Origin: Flammulina velutipes
Lineage: Eukaryota > Basidiomycota > Agaricomycetes > Agaricales > Physalacriaceae
Direction: 5' to 3'
Length of the DNA stretch: 64,000 nucleotides
Assembly (NCBI GenBank): GCA_011800155.1
Contig: CM022369.1
Span: 3,827,976-3,891,975, forward strand
The notes beneath the pieces are model-generated. The model was not told where the DNA came from. It worked only from the letters and a program-made list of their open reading frames with translations, and made no database searches. Of this stretch, positions 44,878 through 56,174 are shown piece after piece. Position 1 is the first letter of the stretch. Every line of letters starts with the position of its first letter. Position numbers and translations under genes: made by a program.

Positions 44878-45753
44878 ATGCCTCCTCGCGCAAAGAAAGA
44901 AGTATCTGAATCTGCTGAGCCTCCTCGTCGTTCATCCAGAATCAAATCAATTCCTGCAGAAGAGCCTGTTGTAAAAGCGAAGGCCGCGCCCAAGAAAAAG
45001 AGGACCGACGACGACGACGAAGGAGCGAAATCGACGAAAAAGAAGGTGCGATTTTAATGTCTCGACCAGCGACGCGATCTGACACAAACACAGGCGAAGA
45101 CTGAAGAAAAGAACGAAGCGGCTGAAGATGAACCTGCAGATGAACCCAACCACCTCGATATTGGCGATAATCTCCCCGCCTTGACTATCCAGAACGAGAA
45201 GGGCGAAGACGTCCAGGTGGACACTCTTGCCGCCGAGAAAGGCGTTGTCCTCTTCCTTGTCCCCAAGGCTGACACTCGTGAGTTTTGCGCTGCATATCTC
45301 ACGCCAAGTCTCATCGATAGCACAGCGGGCTGCACCACGCAAGCATGCGGTTTCCGCGATATCTACCCAGATTTCTCTCAGGTCGAGTACGACGTATACT
45401 GCCTAAGCGCAGATTCGCCCACGGCGCAGACGAAATGGCAGACAAAGGTTCGTTTCTGTATCCTCAGATCGCCTTCAGGACCTGACCCTTGCCTGTAGAA
45501 AACTCTTCCTTACTCCCTCCTCTCCGACCCCAAGCGAGAGCTGATTTCCGCTCTAGGCGCCGGTGCTGGAGGCAAGACCAAGCGCTCGCATTTCATTTTC
45601 GAGAAAGGCGGCAAGTTAATCGACAAGAAGATTCCCGTGAAGCCAGCCGATAGGTACGTCGATCTTTCACGTATCTCGTTCGACAAAAGCTCACGTCGTT
45701 GCAGTCCAAAGCTCGCGCTTGAGTTTATCAAGTCGCTCTCTGCTTCCACTTGA
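44878..45753 (+). CDS. peroxiredoxin, BCP/nuclear thiol peroxidase type
   Basis: A thiol peroxidase that would reduce H2O2 and organic peroxides. A basic N-terminal tail (MPPRAKKEVSESAEPPRRSS, RIKSIPAEEP, KKKRTDDDDEG) resembles nuclear localisation and marks it as the Dot5-like nuclear subgroup. The domain runs LDIGDNLPALTIQNEKGEDV, then VVLFLVPKADTPGCTTQACG with the peroxidatic Cys and, five residues later, the resolving Cys (CTTQAC), FRDIYPDFSQVEYDVYCLSA, and SHFIFEKGGKLIDKKIPVKP. The PGCTTQ codons are split by an intron directly before the Pro-Gly-Cys. The C-terminus is KLALEFIKSLSAST. All key residues are present. Confidence 0.88.
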
Positions 45754-46955
45754 TTCTGGCTTTCGTTTTATGTATTTAATGTATATTCTTGGGCTCCGCT
45801 CGTCGACTTGTGCTTTCGTTCTTGTTGTACGTTGTTGTAATCTATTGATATATAGGCGGCTTTCGTGACTTCTGGTGTCAAGGTCTCCCTCCGCGGTTAG
45901 CAGACGTTATGTGGCGCACAAATCTGAGCATGACCGAAGTAGCTCATTCCCGGTACAGATAAGTGCCCAACACCCTTATTCAGATGAGCTAACATCTATC
46001 GACCACAAAAATACTCAAACTTCAGTGCGCAGAATTGAGATTGGACGGGAGCATATCGAGCAAATAATTGCTCAACATCGCGAGGATTTATTGACGTTAT
46101 AGGAGTTCGAGCCCAATCTATGTTAACTTCATCGTACCAATGGAAATCCTCAAGTAAGTAACCTTTGTGTGACGAACCTCCGACACCTTCTCAGTGAGGT
46201 GAAGAACGATGAAATGCTATTCACCTATTCATTAATTGGATGGAGTCACTCTCTGGCTCTCGCTTTCAGAGTGCGAATCTGTCTCTTCATAGTCGGTGTC
46301 GGGTTCAAGGTTCACTGCGCCACATTTATTCCTTCTGCAAGCTTGGCCCAGATTGGAGCCGTCAGCCAACATGACCAGTCCCAGTAAAAACGACGGGAAG
46401 CTTCGCCATGTAGTTTCGGTAATGATACTTTCTTTCCTTTGCAGTGGAAATAGTTAGCAGAAGTCAGATTTCAAATTGAATGTGGAAGCATGATGATGGT
46501 TATCATAGGAGATAGGTACACAACGGCAAATGTTATCGCACGTATACGCTCACTCGCGTCAAAAGGTGACGAGGCATGTGATGGGTGCGAGGTGTGTGTC
46601 AGGGTGATACTGGAAATTCAGACGTCCCAGGAAATCAACGATGACACTACAACATCATGTATTCTTAAGTTCAGACAGGTATGGCTTAGTTGTTGGAGTG
46701 GAAGGAAGTGCCTCCTTCGCAGAAGTCCCGTTCAATGTGATCACGGCATGCACTTTGTGAATTGTTGACGTTTCCGTAGGAGGATATGGCGTGGGAAAGT
46801 TCGGCCCGGGAACAAACCGAACACGTTTCAACATCTTACTTACGATAAACATGTCTTCCACGCAAAGGTATGGAATAACTATGGTAAAACTTTCCGCCAT
46901 TTAATAGCACAACAGCAACATCTCAGAATGTTCAACTGATTGCCTTCTGCAACAG
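45754..46955. other. intergenic region
   Basis: Two heptamers lie here: TGTGGCG at 45910-45916 and CGCCACA at 46318-46324. A stretch at 46778-46871 could be a 5' exon of the next gene (frame reading NKPNTFQHLTYDKHVFHAK into a GT donor), but this is weak. No other gene is supported. Confidence 0.4.
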
Positions 46956-48506
46956 TTGAAAGTCCTTCGGAAGCGTACCAAGGCCAACGAACAATACCTT
47001 GCCACTCCCAATCTAAGCCCTTTCCTGACTACAAATGATCCTCTTTATCCTGAATCGAGCATGTACTCTTCGGCACATTCGATATACCTTGACTCCCACG
47101 TGGATCTCTGGGCTTCGATTACCATCGTTGACAACATTCAAGCGATCTTGGACAGCGCCAAAGAAACACGAGACGAGATCTTCGCCTACCGTAGGCAGCT
47201 GCGAACCATCTTCCATCCCATGCGCTCCCTTCCTGATGATATCCTCCTCCTCATCTTTGAATGGTGCACCGTCAGCCATGAACATACGGGAGACAATTAT
47301 GGCTCCCTAGATAACAGATACCCACCTTGGCAGCTATCGCACGTCTGCCACCGTTGGCGCGCCCTGTCTCTCGTGTCCCCCATCCTGTGGTCGGATGTTT
47401 ACCTCTCCTTCCCTTTTTACAACCACATTCCGTGGGAGGATGCCCTTACCTCTCGGCTAGATATTTATCTGAAAAGATCTAGCAAAGCACTGCTCTCTGT
47501 CACGATCGATGACGATGGACCTTCCCCGAAGGACCGGGGAGACATTGTATCGCGTTTGAGAGTGACGACTGATCGTTGGCGGAGTCTACGCATGGGTGCA
47601 ATGGCGGTAGAGATCGGTGTTGGTGGTGGCGGTGGTGGTGGGGGAGACGATGACACTCCGGTCTTTGTGGGGTGTTCTTTCCCCAATCTCACACGTTTAG
47701 AGTTGGACTGTTACACTTTTTCCGAAATTTCCGACGACGTCCTCACAACATTTCGGAATACGCCCAACCTCGTTCATATTCAAGCATATAGCATCAAACT
47801 GGATGTCAATTGGAATAACATCGTCTCCTACCGGACCTGTGCCAACGATCTGTCTCATCATTCACTGTTACCGTCGCTGCGGGAATTGACCGTAGATGGA
47901 TCGGAAAGAGATGTCTATGAGCCACCTGACGACTTACCTCCACTATCCTTGCCAACCCTCCACACGCTCCGACTCAACGGGGACATCGAACTACTACATC
48001 ATCTTTCGATGCCATGTTTGGAAACCCTCCAACTTACTAGGCTATCAGTCACGCCGCCCGACGTTGATTACCCCGACCTTCGACAATGGAAACGTTTAAA
48101 AAATCTATCCCTTCATTTTGACACGGACCAACCTGAGATGGAAGTCCAACATTTTGTCTTGTTTCTCGCCGGGGCTCCAAATGTGGCATCGCTTCAGCTT
48201 GGAGACGAAATGTTGTTGACGACAACTGTACTACGGACGGATGGAACGGATGATCTGTTCCCGTGTTTGGAGAGCTTGGAAGTGGATGTGTCGACGTTGG
48301 GAGTTGAAACGCTCGGAGAGGTTCAGGCGATCATTGAATCGCGAATCAATGCTCCCGTGCCCAAGATGCGGGAGTTGAGGATAAACCTGGAGCGCTTTGA
48401 TCTGATTGGTTCTTCGGAGATGCTAGCCACTTGGGAGACGACACGCGAACGATTATGTTCATTAGGCGTCAAGATTACCTCTACCGACCACGTACCCGAG
48501 TTTTGA
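46956..48506 (+). CDS. F-box / leucine-rich repeat protein (5' end uncertain)
   Basis: One long exon, open from an acceptor (CTGCAACAG) at 46955 to TGA at 48506. It encodes the common agaricomycete F-box arrangement: TTNDPLYPES, a coiled helix (IQAILDSAKETRDEIFAYRR, QLRTIF), HPMRSLPDDILLLIFEWCTV and WQLSHVCHRWRALSLVSPIL. About 350 residues follow with leucine-rich strands (PNLTRLELDCY, PSLRELTVDG, PTLHTLRLNGD, PCLETLQLTRL, KRLKNLSLHF). A glycine/aspartate run (VGGGGGGGGDDDTP) sits in the middle. The first in-frame ATG is 47061, but the family pattern starts earlier, so an upstream exon is likely. It is unrelated to the F-box family at 11225-33660. Confidence 0.78.
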   Translation: MKVLRKRTKANEQYLATPNLSPFLTTNDPLYPESSMYSSAHSIYLDSHVDLWASITIVDNIQAILDSAKETRDEIFAYRRQLRTIFHPMRSLPDDILLLIFEWCTVSHEHTGDNYGSLDNRYPPWQLSHVCHRWRALSLVSPILWSDVYLSFPFYNHIPWEDALTSRLDIYLKRSSKALLSVTIDDDGPSPKDRGDIVSRLRVTTDRWRSLRMGAMAVEIGVGGGGGGGGDDDTPVFVGCSFPNLTRLELDCYTFSEISDDVLTTFRNTPNLVHIQAYSIKLDVNWNNIVSYRTCANDLSHHSLLPSLRELTVDGSERDVYEPPDDLPPLSLPTLHTLRLNGDIELLHHLSMPCLETLQLTRLSVTPPDVDYPDLRQWKRLKNLSLHFDTDQPEMEVQHFVLFLAGAPNVASLQLGDEMLLTTTVLRTDGTDDLFPCLESLEVDVSTLGVETLGEVQAIIESRINAPVPKMRELRINLERFDLIGSSEMLATWETTRERLCSLGVKITSTDHVPEF

Positions 48507-48929
48507 TATCTAAATACTTCGCAATATAAACGGGTATCATTTTGTAACGCAGAAGCAATCTTGTGTCACTGTTTGGTAGGAGTAGCCGCTGCGGAGAAAG
48601 CAACAAACGATGAAGAACACACCCAAGCGGGATATCCAGCCAAAGACTCAAAGGAGGGGGAACGTACATGTCTACAGCCAACGAATTGGAGACGATTCTC
48701 CAGTATTTGTGGCATCATATATACAATTACGGGCATTTCCTTATGGTGTTTCCACTATCATAGCAATGAGATTCAGAAATATGGGGTGCTAGATTAATGG
48801 TGGTGGTGGTTCGTCAACGTCGAACATCTATCCCCCGACGCACTCCACAACGGCGACAACAAATATTTTGCCCCGGATGGGCGAACCTCCCAAGCATAAA
48901 GCTAGGCTTCAAAGAGCGAGGGAGAGAAT

Positions 48930-49565
48930 TTCGGATAATAGATATATGTCTTCCGTTGGGTACTGTCGCCGCCCAAAAGTTCATTTTTTGAAGAACGTCT
49001 TGCGACGATGACGGATAACATACGCTTCCCTTTCTTCGTCGATCCTACCGCCTTCTGTGCTTGTGGTATGAACAAACATCTGTCAGTCGTTCGCTTGCCT
49101 TTGGTGAACCATATCCAGATCTGTAAGCGATCTGGTGCGTCTGCTTGGTTTGACTCATCGTACTACGCGGCGGAAAGGCGAATCATGAGGGAGGAGACTG
49201 GACACGTGTCTTCAAGAGGTACGGTGCCATATATAATCCAGAAACGCAGGAGATAAGGGAAAAAAGGTTAGAGGTACGTTACGGAGCTACCTGAAATGGT
49301 TGGATGAGCACACGCCAGAAGATTAGACTTCAGAAGAAATGATGGTAACGCACCTGTACAGTTTTGAACCACCTGGAGGCAGTCGGACACAATACTACGG
49401 AAGTACGTGGGGTTAGTATACTCGAACCAACTAGAGCCAAGGCTCTCTTATCCATGATGATTAATCCTTCTCTCCGAACGGTCCAACGTAGAAGTGCATT
49501 ATGGCATTCTTCCTGGGTATACTGCATGTCTGACAGCGCAGTCGCAGAGCGTAGAGATATATCCT
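48930..49565 (-). other. possible exons of an unrecognised gene or relic
   Basis: On the minus strand an open segment at about 49560-49363 (TQEECHNALLRWTVRREGLI, later ALVGSSILTPRTSVV) is bounded by an acceptor (GATGTTTAG) and a donor (GTGCGT). A second open stretch at 49125-48910 reads IWIWFTKGKRTTDRCLFIPQ and ends in a stop. I cannot connect them to a start or a family. They may be a decayed gene. Confidence 0.25.
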
Positions 49566-50587
49566 AAACATCATAGATAAATATCAAATCGTACAAGGCT
49601 GGTAGACGGTAGCCGCGGAAATGTCCGAGGCTTGCGTGTGGCGCACTTTCTTAATCCGGCACTTCGAGGTTCTGTGATTAGGGCTAGAAGCCCTCTTGTC
49701 CAGTCCTTTTACCATATACATCTAGCTCGTCGTTGAAATTTGTATTCAACTGTCAATGTTAGTACTAGGTAAACATGAGTAAGTGATTTCTAACTACCAT
49801 TTTCCCCATCCAATACTTATATAATCTGCCAGTGTTATAATTGACCAGAGAGTCTATGTGGCCTGCAGTAAAGGTCACATTTGTACGAGGCATATCATGT
49901 TGGCTCCTGGAGGCACTACGCGAGTAGAGGTTGACCGGCTGTAATTTTTGGTCCTTTTTTATCCTTCAAAACCTTGAATATGGTCCCAGGATAGCTCCTA
50001 CCTCTTAATCGCGTTGTTCAACCATAAGATAGCGCAATAGCCCTTCGTAGAACGTTCATTTTGTCTGATAAAGATGGCGTGGGAGATTTTCCGGATGACG
50101 CCGGAAGTGCCGGTTTACCGTGAACTACCATCTTCACTTTCTCTTTCTTTCTCTCTCTTTCCAATCACGACGAATTAACGAGATACTGGGTCTGGTATCG
50201 TAATACGAGGCGAATTCGTCAATCAGAGGCAGAATCGGTGCGTCGCCAGGCTTTTTTCGCGGCGTGGGAGGACTGACGACGAGCAGAACACATACCCAGC
50301 ACGAGCTCCCCGTATTGAGGATTGTCAGAAGAGGGAATACAGTGTAGGAATACGACGAGGACGATTAGGTATGCTCAGTGCTTTGACTCAATTATCTTAC
50401 ACTGACGTCAAATTACAGACATATTCTCAGGTTCGCGAGATTGAGCCTCCTCAGTGAACGACGACCTCCTAGGGTGCGTTCTCATCTTTCCATACCAACC
50501 CCGCTCAACCCACCTTACACCAGGTCTCGTACGTCCCCAGTATTCTCATTCATTCGCCATCTCATCAACTGTACAGCTTAACTTATA
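49566..50587. other. intergenic region and leader
   Basis: Contains a TGTGGCG heptamer (49637-49643) and pyrimidine-rich tracts (CTTTCTCTTTCTTTCTCTC near 50140). No gene is supported. Confidence 0.4.
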
Positions 50588-52425
50588 ATGTTAACTCCGC
50601 GTCCCAGCCACCGTACTCGACAGGCCAAACACCAAGACTTCTCAAAGTCCAGTGTGGTGGTCAAAAAAGAGAGCCATGCGATCAAACTCTCCGCATCTCC
50701 AACTCCCGAGCTCGGCGGAGACAACGAGCGTGGCTGGGAACATTCCGACGAGTTACCGATCTTCGATGCATCCGCCTGGACGCAATCAACCATCATGAAA
50801 GAGCTCATCACCAATGCATTCTCCGTCCCCGGCCGCCCAACGAAACGAACGTACTTTACGCAGGTCACGTGCGCTGACGGGACAACGACGGTGGTCCCAC
50901 AGGCGTACCGCGTTCCGCTCATGTTCGTCTCGCATTTCCTCTGGGAGAGCGTCAGGCTCGTCCTGCGCGCGGGGGAATGGGAAGAGTTCAAGGTTGGGAT
51001 CTTGCATGTGAGCCGTGTTTGTCAGCGGTTCCTCGAACTTGCGAGGGCGGAGATGGAGCAGGGCGGGATGGGGAGGGCATGGCGATGTAAGGAGATGGAT
51101 AGGGTGCTGGTGCGGTATCGGCTTGGGTGGCTGATTAGCGACGAGAGCCATTTGAAGGAGTTCTGGGAGATGTATGGGGATGCGGAGTATAGGAAGGATC
51201 CGGTGAAGAGGGGTGAGTTCTTCCATCTATGCGGCGCGTGTTGTTAATGATGGTTCCAGTAATGACGAACTGGGAGAAGGTGGCGTTGAAGGGCCACAAA
51301 GGCTTCAAGTTGACGGAGGAGCAGATCGAGAATGGGTATCCGGTGGAGGACCTGATGAAGGAGATTGGGGAAAAGGACGGGACGTGGGTGTGCGGGGAGT
51401 TTACTGGCATGTCCGCATTTGCGTATTTCGAGAGGTTTCGGGAGACGCAAAAGTGGGGAAACGAGCCAGCGGTGAAGGAGAGAAAGCCGAAGACGGTGAA
51501 GAGTGCAGCGATAATCGATGAGGCAGTGTTGGAGATGGAGAGGGCGGAGGAGGAGGAGGCTGAGAAGAGGAAGGTCAACGAGGCGAAACGCAAGGCCAGC
51601 GAGGCAAAGCGGGAGGCGGACGAGGCAAAGCGGAAAGTGGACGAGGCAAAACAGAAGACAGATGAGGTGAAGCGGAAGGCGGAGAAGGAAAAGGAGAAGG
51701 AGAAGGAGAAGGAAAAAGAGAAGGAGAAGACTGAGGAAGAGAAGAGGAAAGTTCCAGAGAAGCAGAAGCAGAAGCAGAAACCGCCGTTGACAAGTGCGCC
51801 ACTCGGTCGTGGACCTGCTAGTTACCGGCCCGCCATCATCATGAACTCCGTCCCGCCTCCGTCCGCCCACTCGAACACTATCCATCTATCCCATCCATAT
51901 CAACCATACTCGACGTTTCCTCCACCACCGTCACGCCCCCCACCTACTTCGCGTCCTCCACCACCACCTCCAGCCACTCCCTTCACCTTCTCTCCCGTGA
52001 CACAGAACGGCGCTACCCCATACGGCTCGACGATGTCCTACCCCGCGATGAAATCCTCCCTCCCGACCATACTCGAGGCGATCGAAGTGTTCAAGACGCA
52101 GAATACGAGGATCGCAGCGCTAGAGAGGGAGTTGAGCGAGGTGCGATGTGCGGTTAGGGCGAGGGAGATGGAGGGGATGGGTGTTGGGTGGGCGGCGGGT
52201 TTACGACATAAACCTGAGGCGGGAGGTGGCGGATGGGGGAAGAGGCCAATATCTCATTTGTTGGATGAGGGTGGGGATGTCGAGATGGGTGAGGTCACGG
52301 TTCCCAGTGTCATAATGCCCAGTGCCAATACTACTGGGCACAAAGTGCTGGACGAAGGGACTCCAATAAAGTCTAGGAGGAAGCTAGATAGGTTGGATTC
52401 GAAGAGTGTGGATAGTGTAATGTAA
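50588..52425 (+). CDS. hypothetical protein with KE-rich coiled coil and proline-rich region
   Basis: Two exons (50588-51212, 51260-52425) give about 595 residues. The N-terminal 300 residues look globular (FVSHFLWESVRLVLRAGEWE, FKVGILHVSRVCQRFLELAR, then TNWEKVALKGHKGFKLTEEQ and FAYFERFRETQKWG). They are followed by a highly charged helix of repeated KRK..EA units and a pure KE run, a proline-rich stretch (PPPPSRPPPTSRPPPPPPAT), a short coiled coil (IAALERELSEVRCAVRAREM) and a disordered tail. Similar proteins occur in agaricomycetes without a known function. The start is the first ATG and agrees with a good upstream leader. Confidence 0.7.
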
Positions 52426-52855
52426 CCTGTTTGTCCTACATTTATTCGTTATTATTTTGTGTTTTTTGGGTCATCTTGGATGTCCACGTGGTGTCTCCAA
52501 ATTTGGCTTCCCACCATCACCATTCAACTCCTTGCAATGCTGCAGGTCTTATTGATACGATACTCAGCACGGGCTACCTCTTTTCCTCTGGCGAACGTTT
52601 CTCTGCGCTCCTGCGATAAAGCTCAATACAACGTAGCTGTGCCTGTGGAACACCAATAACTCTTTCTATCTTGGGTGGCTTCTATAAAATGGATGTCACA
52701 GACAGTTCCTTCTTGGAATCAATGTTAGCCGAGTAGCATCCGGAGCAGCAGGCCTACGTATCTGACGGCATCCTAGCACGCGCCACGATTCGTGGGAACA
52801 CGGAAAACCCGTCGGCAGTCCCGTTGACGCACTGGCACATCGTCCCACCTTGGCC

Positions 52856-52866
52856 TATATATAAAG
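52856..52866 (+). promoter_or_regulatory. TATA box of the P450 gene
   Basis: TATATATAAAG, 47 bp before the ATG at 52903. Confidence 0.6.
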
Positions 52867-52902
52867 CACTATCACATTGCGAGGTAACTGTCATTCCCCA
52901 CG

Positions 52903-55043
52903 ATGTCGATAACTATCGTTGATATCTGTCTCCTTCTCCTTGCTAGCTGGCTAGTCTACAAGATAACCTTCCCCGCTCCTAAAGCACTGAAGACTACTCG
53001 TCTGAACGGGCCTCCAAGCCAGAGTCTCCTCCTTGGATGCAGCAAATACCTACGCGACGTTCCAGAGCCTGCGCGGATCTACGAGGAGTGGGCAGAAGAA
53101 TATGGTCCCGTCTATAGCGTCCCGAGTGTCTTTGGGTCAGAGAAGATCATGCTCCATGACCCTAAGGCTCTTCTGCACTTTTACTCTCGGGAGGGGTTTG
53201 GGTACAACAAGATGGCTGTATCGAGACAGTTCATCGAAACGCTGGTACGTCATCATCCATGAATGACTGGATGCTGTCACCGATATCCCCGAAACAGTTC
53301 GGACGCAACCTGCTCTGGGCAGAAGGGGAAACGCACAAGAGGCTAGTTATTCTCCATGCTTATCATTTGTGTACGTTAACGACCTTCGAATCATAGGCAG
53401 AGGAAATCTTTGACACCGGCGTTCGCGAATGCTGCTGTTCGGGACTATACGTCGATATTTTACGATTCTGCGTACAAGGTGAGTTTCGTTTCTTCGATCC
53501 CATTGTTGGACATCTTACCGATTGCTGCAGTTGACTCAACGGTGGGACGCAATGCTTGAGAGTGGTTCTGAAGGCCATTCTATCATCGAAGTACAACAAT
53601 GGTATGTCTCTACAAGTTTATGCCATTTATAGCACTCACGGAGCTTCTCTTCCAGGATGAATCGCGTCTCGTACGTCCTCCAGAAGGTTTTAACTATTCA
53701 TAAACTCAAAGCACCTGCAGTCTCGACACAATTGGACTTGCCGGGTTCTCACACGACTTCCAAACGCTCGATGGAAAGCCTTCTGTCTTCGACTCTATCG
53801 ACTGGATGAAAGGCTCTGTGTGGCTCGGTGTCTTGATCATCGTCGGCTCGCGTTTCCCGGCAGCTTTGAAGCTCCCATCGGAGAAGATGAGGAATCTGGC
53901 GTCCCTCAAGAAGGAGCTGAGCGATATCGCGGACCATCTGTTCACTAAAGGCAAGACGCATGGTGTTGAGGATAAGTCCGTCATTGGCTTGTTGAGTACG
54001 TGATTCATACAACGTTGATCGCTCAACTGACTCCTGTGTTTGGATTAGTGAAAGCGGAAGAGGAAGATTCCAACTTCCATATGAGTAGGGACGAAGTTCT
54101 GGCTCAGATGGTGAGTAGCCTCATATTATCCGGTATCAGCTTAGTGATACCATTCCCCTTCAGAACCTGTTGCTACTAGCAGGTATGCTCCTTCATTTAC
54201 TCACAGTCGATGTCAGTTAACTCCCATTCAGGCTATGAGACGACGAGCATTAGTCTCACGGTACGCTCTCTTCTTAGATCATTTCCAAGCGCTTCATCCA
54301 ACTGTATTTATTAGTGGTGTCTCATCGAGCTTTGCCTCAACACCACACTCCAAGATCGTCTCCGCGAGGAGCTTTCTCAATTCGGTTCTTCCGACCCGAC
54401 TTACGAGCAACTTACAAATTCGCTCCCATTCCTTGACGCCGTCGTTCTGGAAACGCTTCGAACTCACCCACCAGTGGGAGAGTCTCCGCGCGTGGTGCGT
54501 TTTCCTATTTCGTGCTTCAATAATCAATAGTCTCACACCGTCCAGGCGGCGGAAGACGACATCGTGCCATTGTCGACACCTGTCGCGGACAAGTCGGGGA
54601 AGATAGTGGATAGCATCTTTATCGCGAAGGGCACGACCGTCTGCTCCCCCATCCGGGCCCTAAACACCTCTGTGGAATTCTGGGGCGCGGACGCCAAGGT
54701 GTTCAATCCAGATCGATGGCTGAACGGCGAGACGGAGTCGTTGAGGGCAAAAGAGATCCAAGGGCACAGGCATATCCTCACTTTCATCGATGGACCGAGG
54801 ACGTGTCTTGGGAAGCAGTTCGCATTGGTTGAGTTTAAGGTATGTGATTAGCGTGTGAGGCTATGGACCGTGGTGTTGACTGTTTATGTGTAGGCTATTT
54901 TGTCTGTCCTCATTAGGACCTATGTCTTTAGGCTTCCGGGTGGTAAGGAGACGGAGTTCGGTAAACATATGGGTTTGCTTCCTCGTCCTAAGGTAATGGG
55001 CATGGAAGGTGCGCAGGTTCCGTTCGATGTCAGACATGTATAA
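52903..55043 (+). CDS. cytochrome P450 monooxygenase
   Basis: Microsomal heme monooxygenase. The N-terminal anchor is MSITIVDICLLLLASWLVYK, followed by AEEYGPVYSVPSVFGSEKIM. The C-helix motif THKRQRKSLTPAF spans a junction, the I-helix has NLLLLAGYETTSISLT, the ExxR motif is in VVLETLRTHPPVGESPRV, the PERF-like region is NPDRWL and the heme loop is FIDGPRTCLGKQFALVEFK. About a dozen small exons, including one of 15 nt around codons MNRVS. One intron (53342-53399) uses a GC donor (AG|GCTAGT). The end is DVRHV at 55043. All signature residues are present. Class and substrate are not assignable. A deleted copy follows at 55222. Confidence 0.85.
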
Positions 55044-55221
55044 ACACACGTTCATTCTATTACACACCGGTGTTATCGTACGACAAATCCATTAAAATGC
55101 TCCTTACACTACAAGCGCTCATTGCTTTTTATCTCGAGTACAATCTTCACACAAGGAGCTCCAACGAAGGTGATTGGTGCAGTGTATGAGTTCGCTGACG
55201 GGGAGAGCAGGGCATTTTGTT

Positions 55222-55936
55222 GTGATCAGTGGCCACTGGCACGTGATCGCTCCGAGTTTGGCCTCTCGCCATCACCATACAACTTCTCGGTTCAGTCCTT
55301 CGATAACAATGCCCTCGACACGAAGCTTTCCTCGTCACCCGCTTCCGTTCCGACGAATGCTGCCTATGTACGTGGCCAATAACCTGCTGTTGGTCGCTTG
55401 ACAAACTTCTATATCTAAAACAGTGAAAGCAGAAGAGCTTGAGGAAACTTCCGACTTTCCTATGAGCAGAGAAGAAGTTCTTGCTCAAATGGTAAGTCGT
55501 CTTATATCATCTGTCACCAATTTAGTAAGTAAGACCCTGTTCCTTCAGAACCTTTTGTTACTAGCAGGTGTGGTCCTTTATTTAACCGCTCAAGATATCA
55601 GCTAATTATGGTACAGGCTATGAATCGACGAGTAGTGAGCTCCAACATTATGCATTGACGTGCATGAACTAAAATCATCTCTTTTTTCAGTCAGTCTTAC
55701 GGTACACTCCCTTCTCAGATCATCAACATGCAAACCTTTAGTGATGTCTCAATGAACTGTGCCTCAAAACCACACTTCAAGATCGGCTACGCGACGAGCG
55801 TTCCCAATTCGGTTCCTCTGACCCGACGTATGAGGAGTTGACAAGTTCGCTTCCATTCCTTGACGCCGTGGTTCCTCGTCCTAAGGTAATGGGGATGGAA
55901 GGCGCGCGTGTCCTACTCCATGTCAGGCACGTATAG
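55222..55936 (+). pseudogene. truncated tandem copy of the P450
   Basis: Sequence at 55222-55390 matches the upstream region of the P450 (near 52477-52640: the CGTGATCGCTCC/TTTGGC and CCATCACCAT blocks). It is followed directly by the exon VKAEELEETSDFPMSREEVL and NLLLLAGYESTS of the I-helix region. Downstream the reading frame is broken, and LPFLDAVV is joined to PRPKVMGMEGARV by a deletion that removes the ExxR and heme-binding exons. It ends at a stop equivalent to the real one (55934). All N-terminal exons are missing too, so it cannot encode a P450. Confidence 0.8.
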
Positions 55937-56174
55937 AATCTTGAGGCTTCACGCTTCGCGCCCACATTTGTGTGGGAATCATGACACCCGACGGTATGTA
56001 AGTGGGTACAAGATGAAATTGTTTCACTGATTTGAATATACCAGTACTCCATTCTCTGTTGGGTACGTGTACTCCAACCAATTTAGATCGTGGACAGGTC
56101 GCCACTCTCTAGATCGTGTTGATGACCATTTTACATATAGAGAACGGTGTCTAGAAATGTGCTCTATAATCGTG

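Noticed and set aside
45875..46900. Several 70-90 residue ORFs between the peroxiredoxin and the F-box/LRR gene
   Set aside because: None has a recognisable motif or matched splice sites; they are typical chance ORFs.
51244..51885. Leucine-rich minus-strand ORF
   Set aside because: The leucine runs are the antisense reading of the KE-rich repeats on the plus strand.
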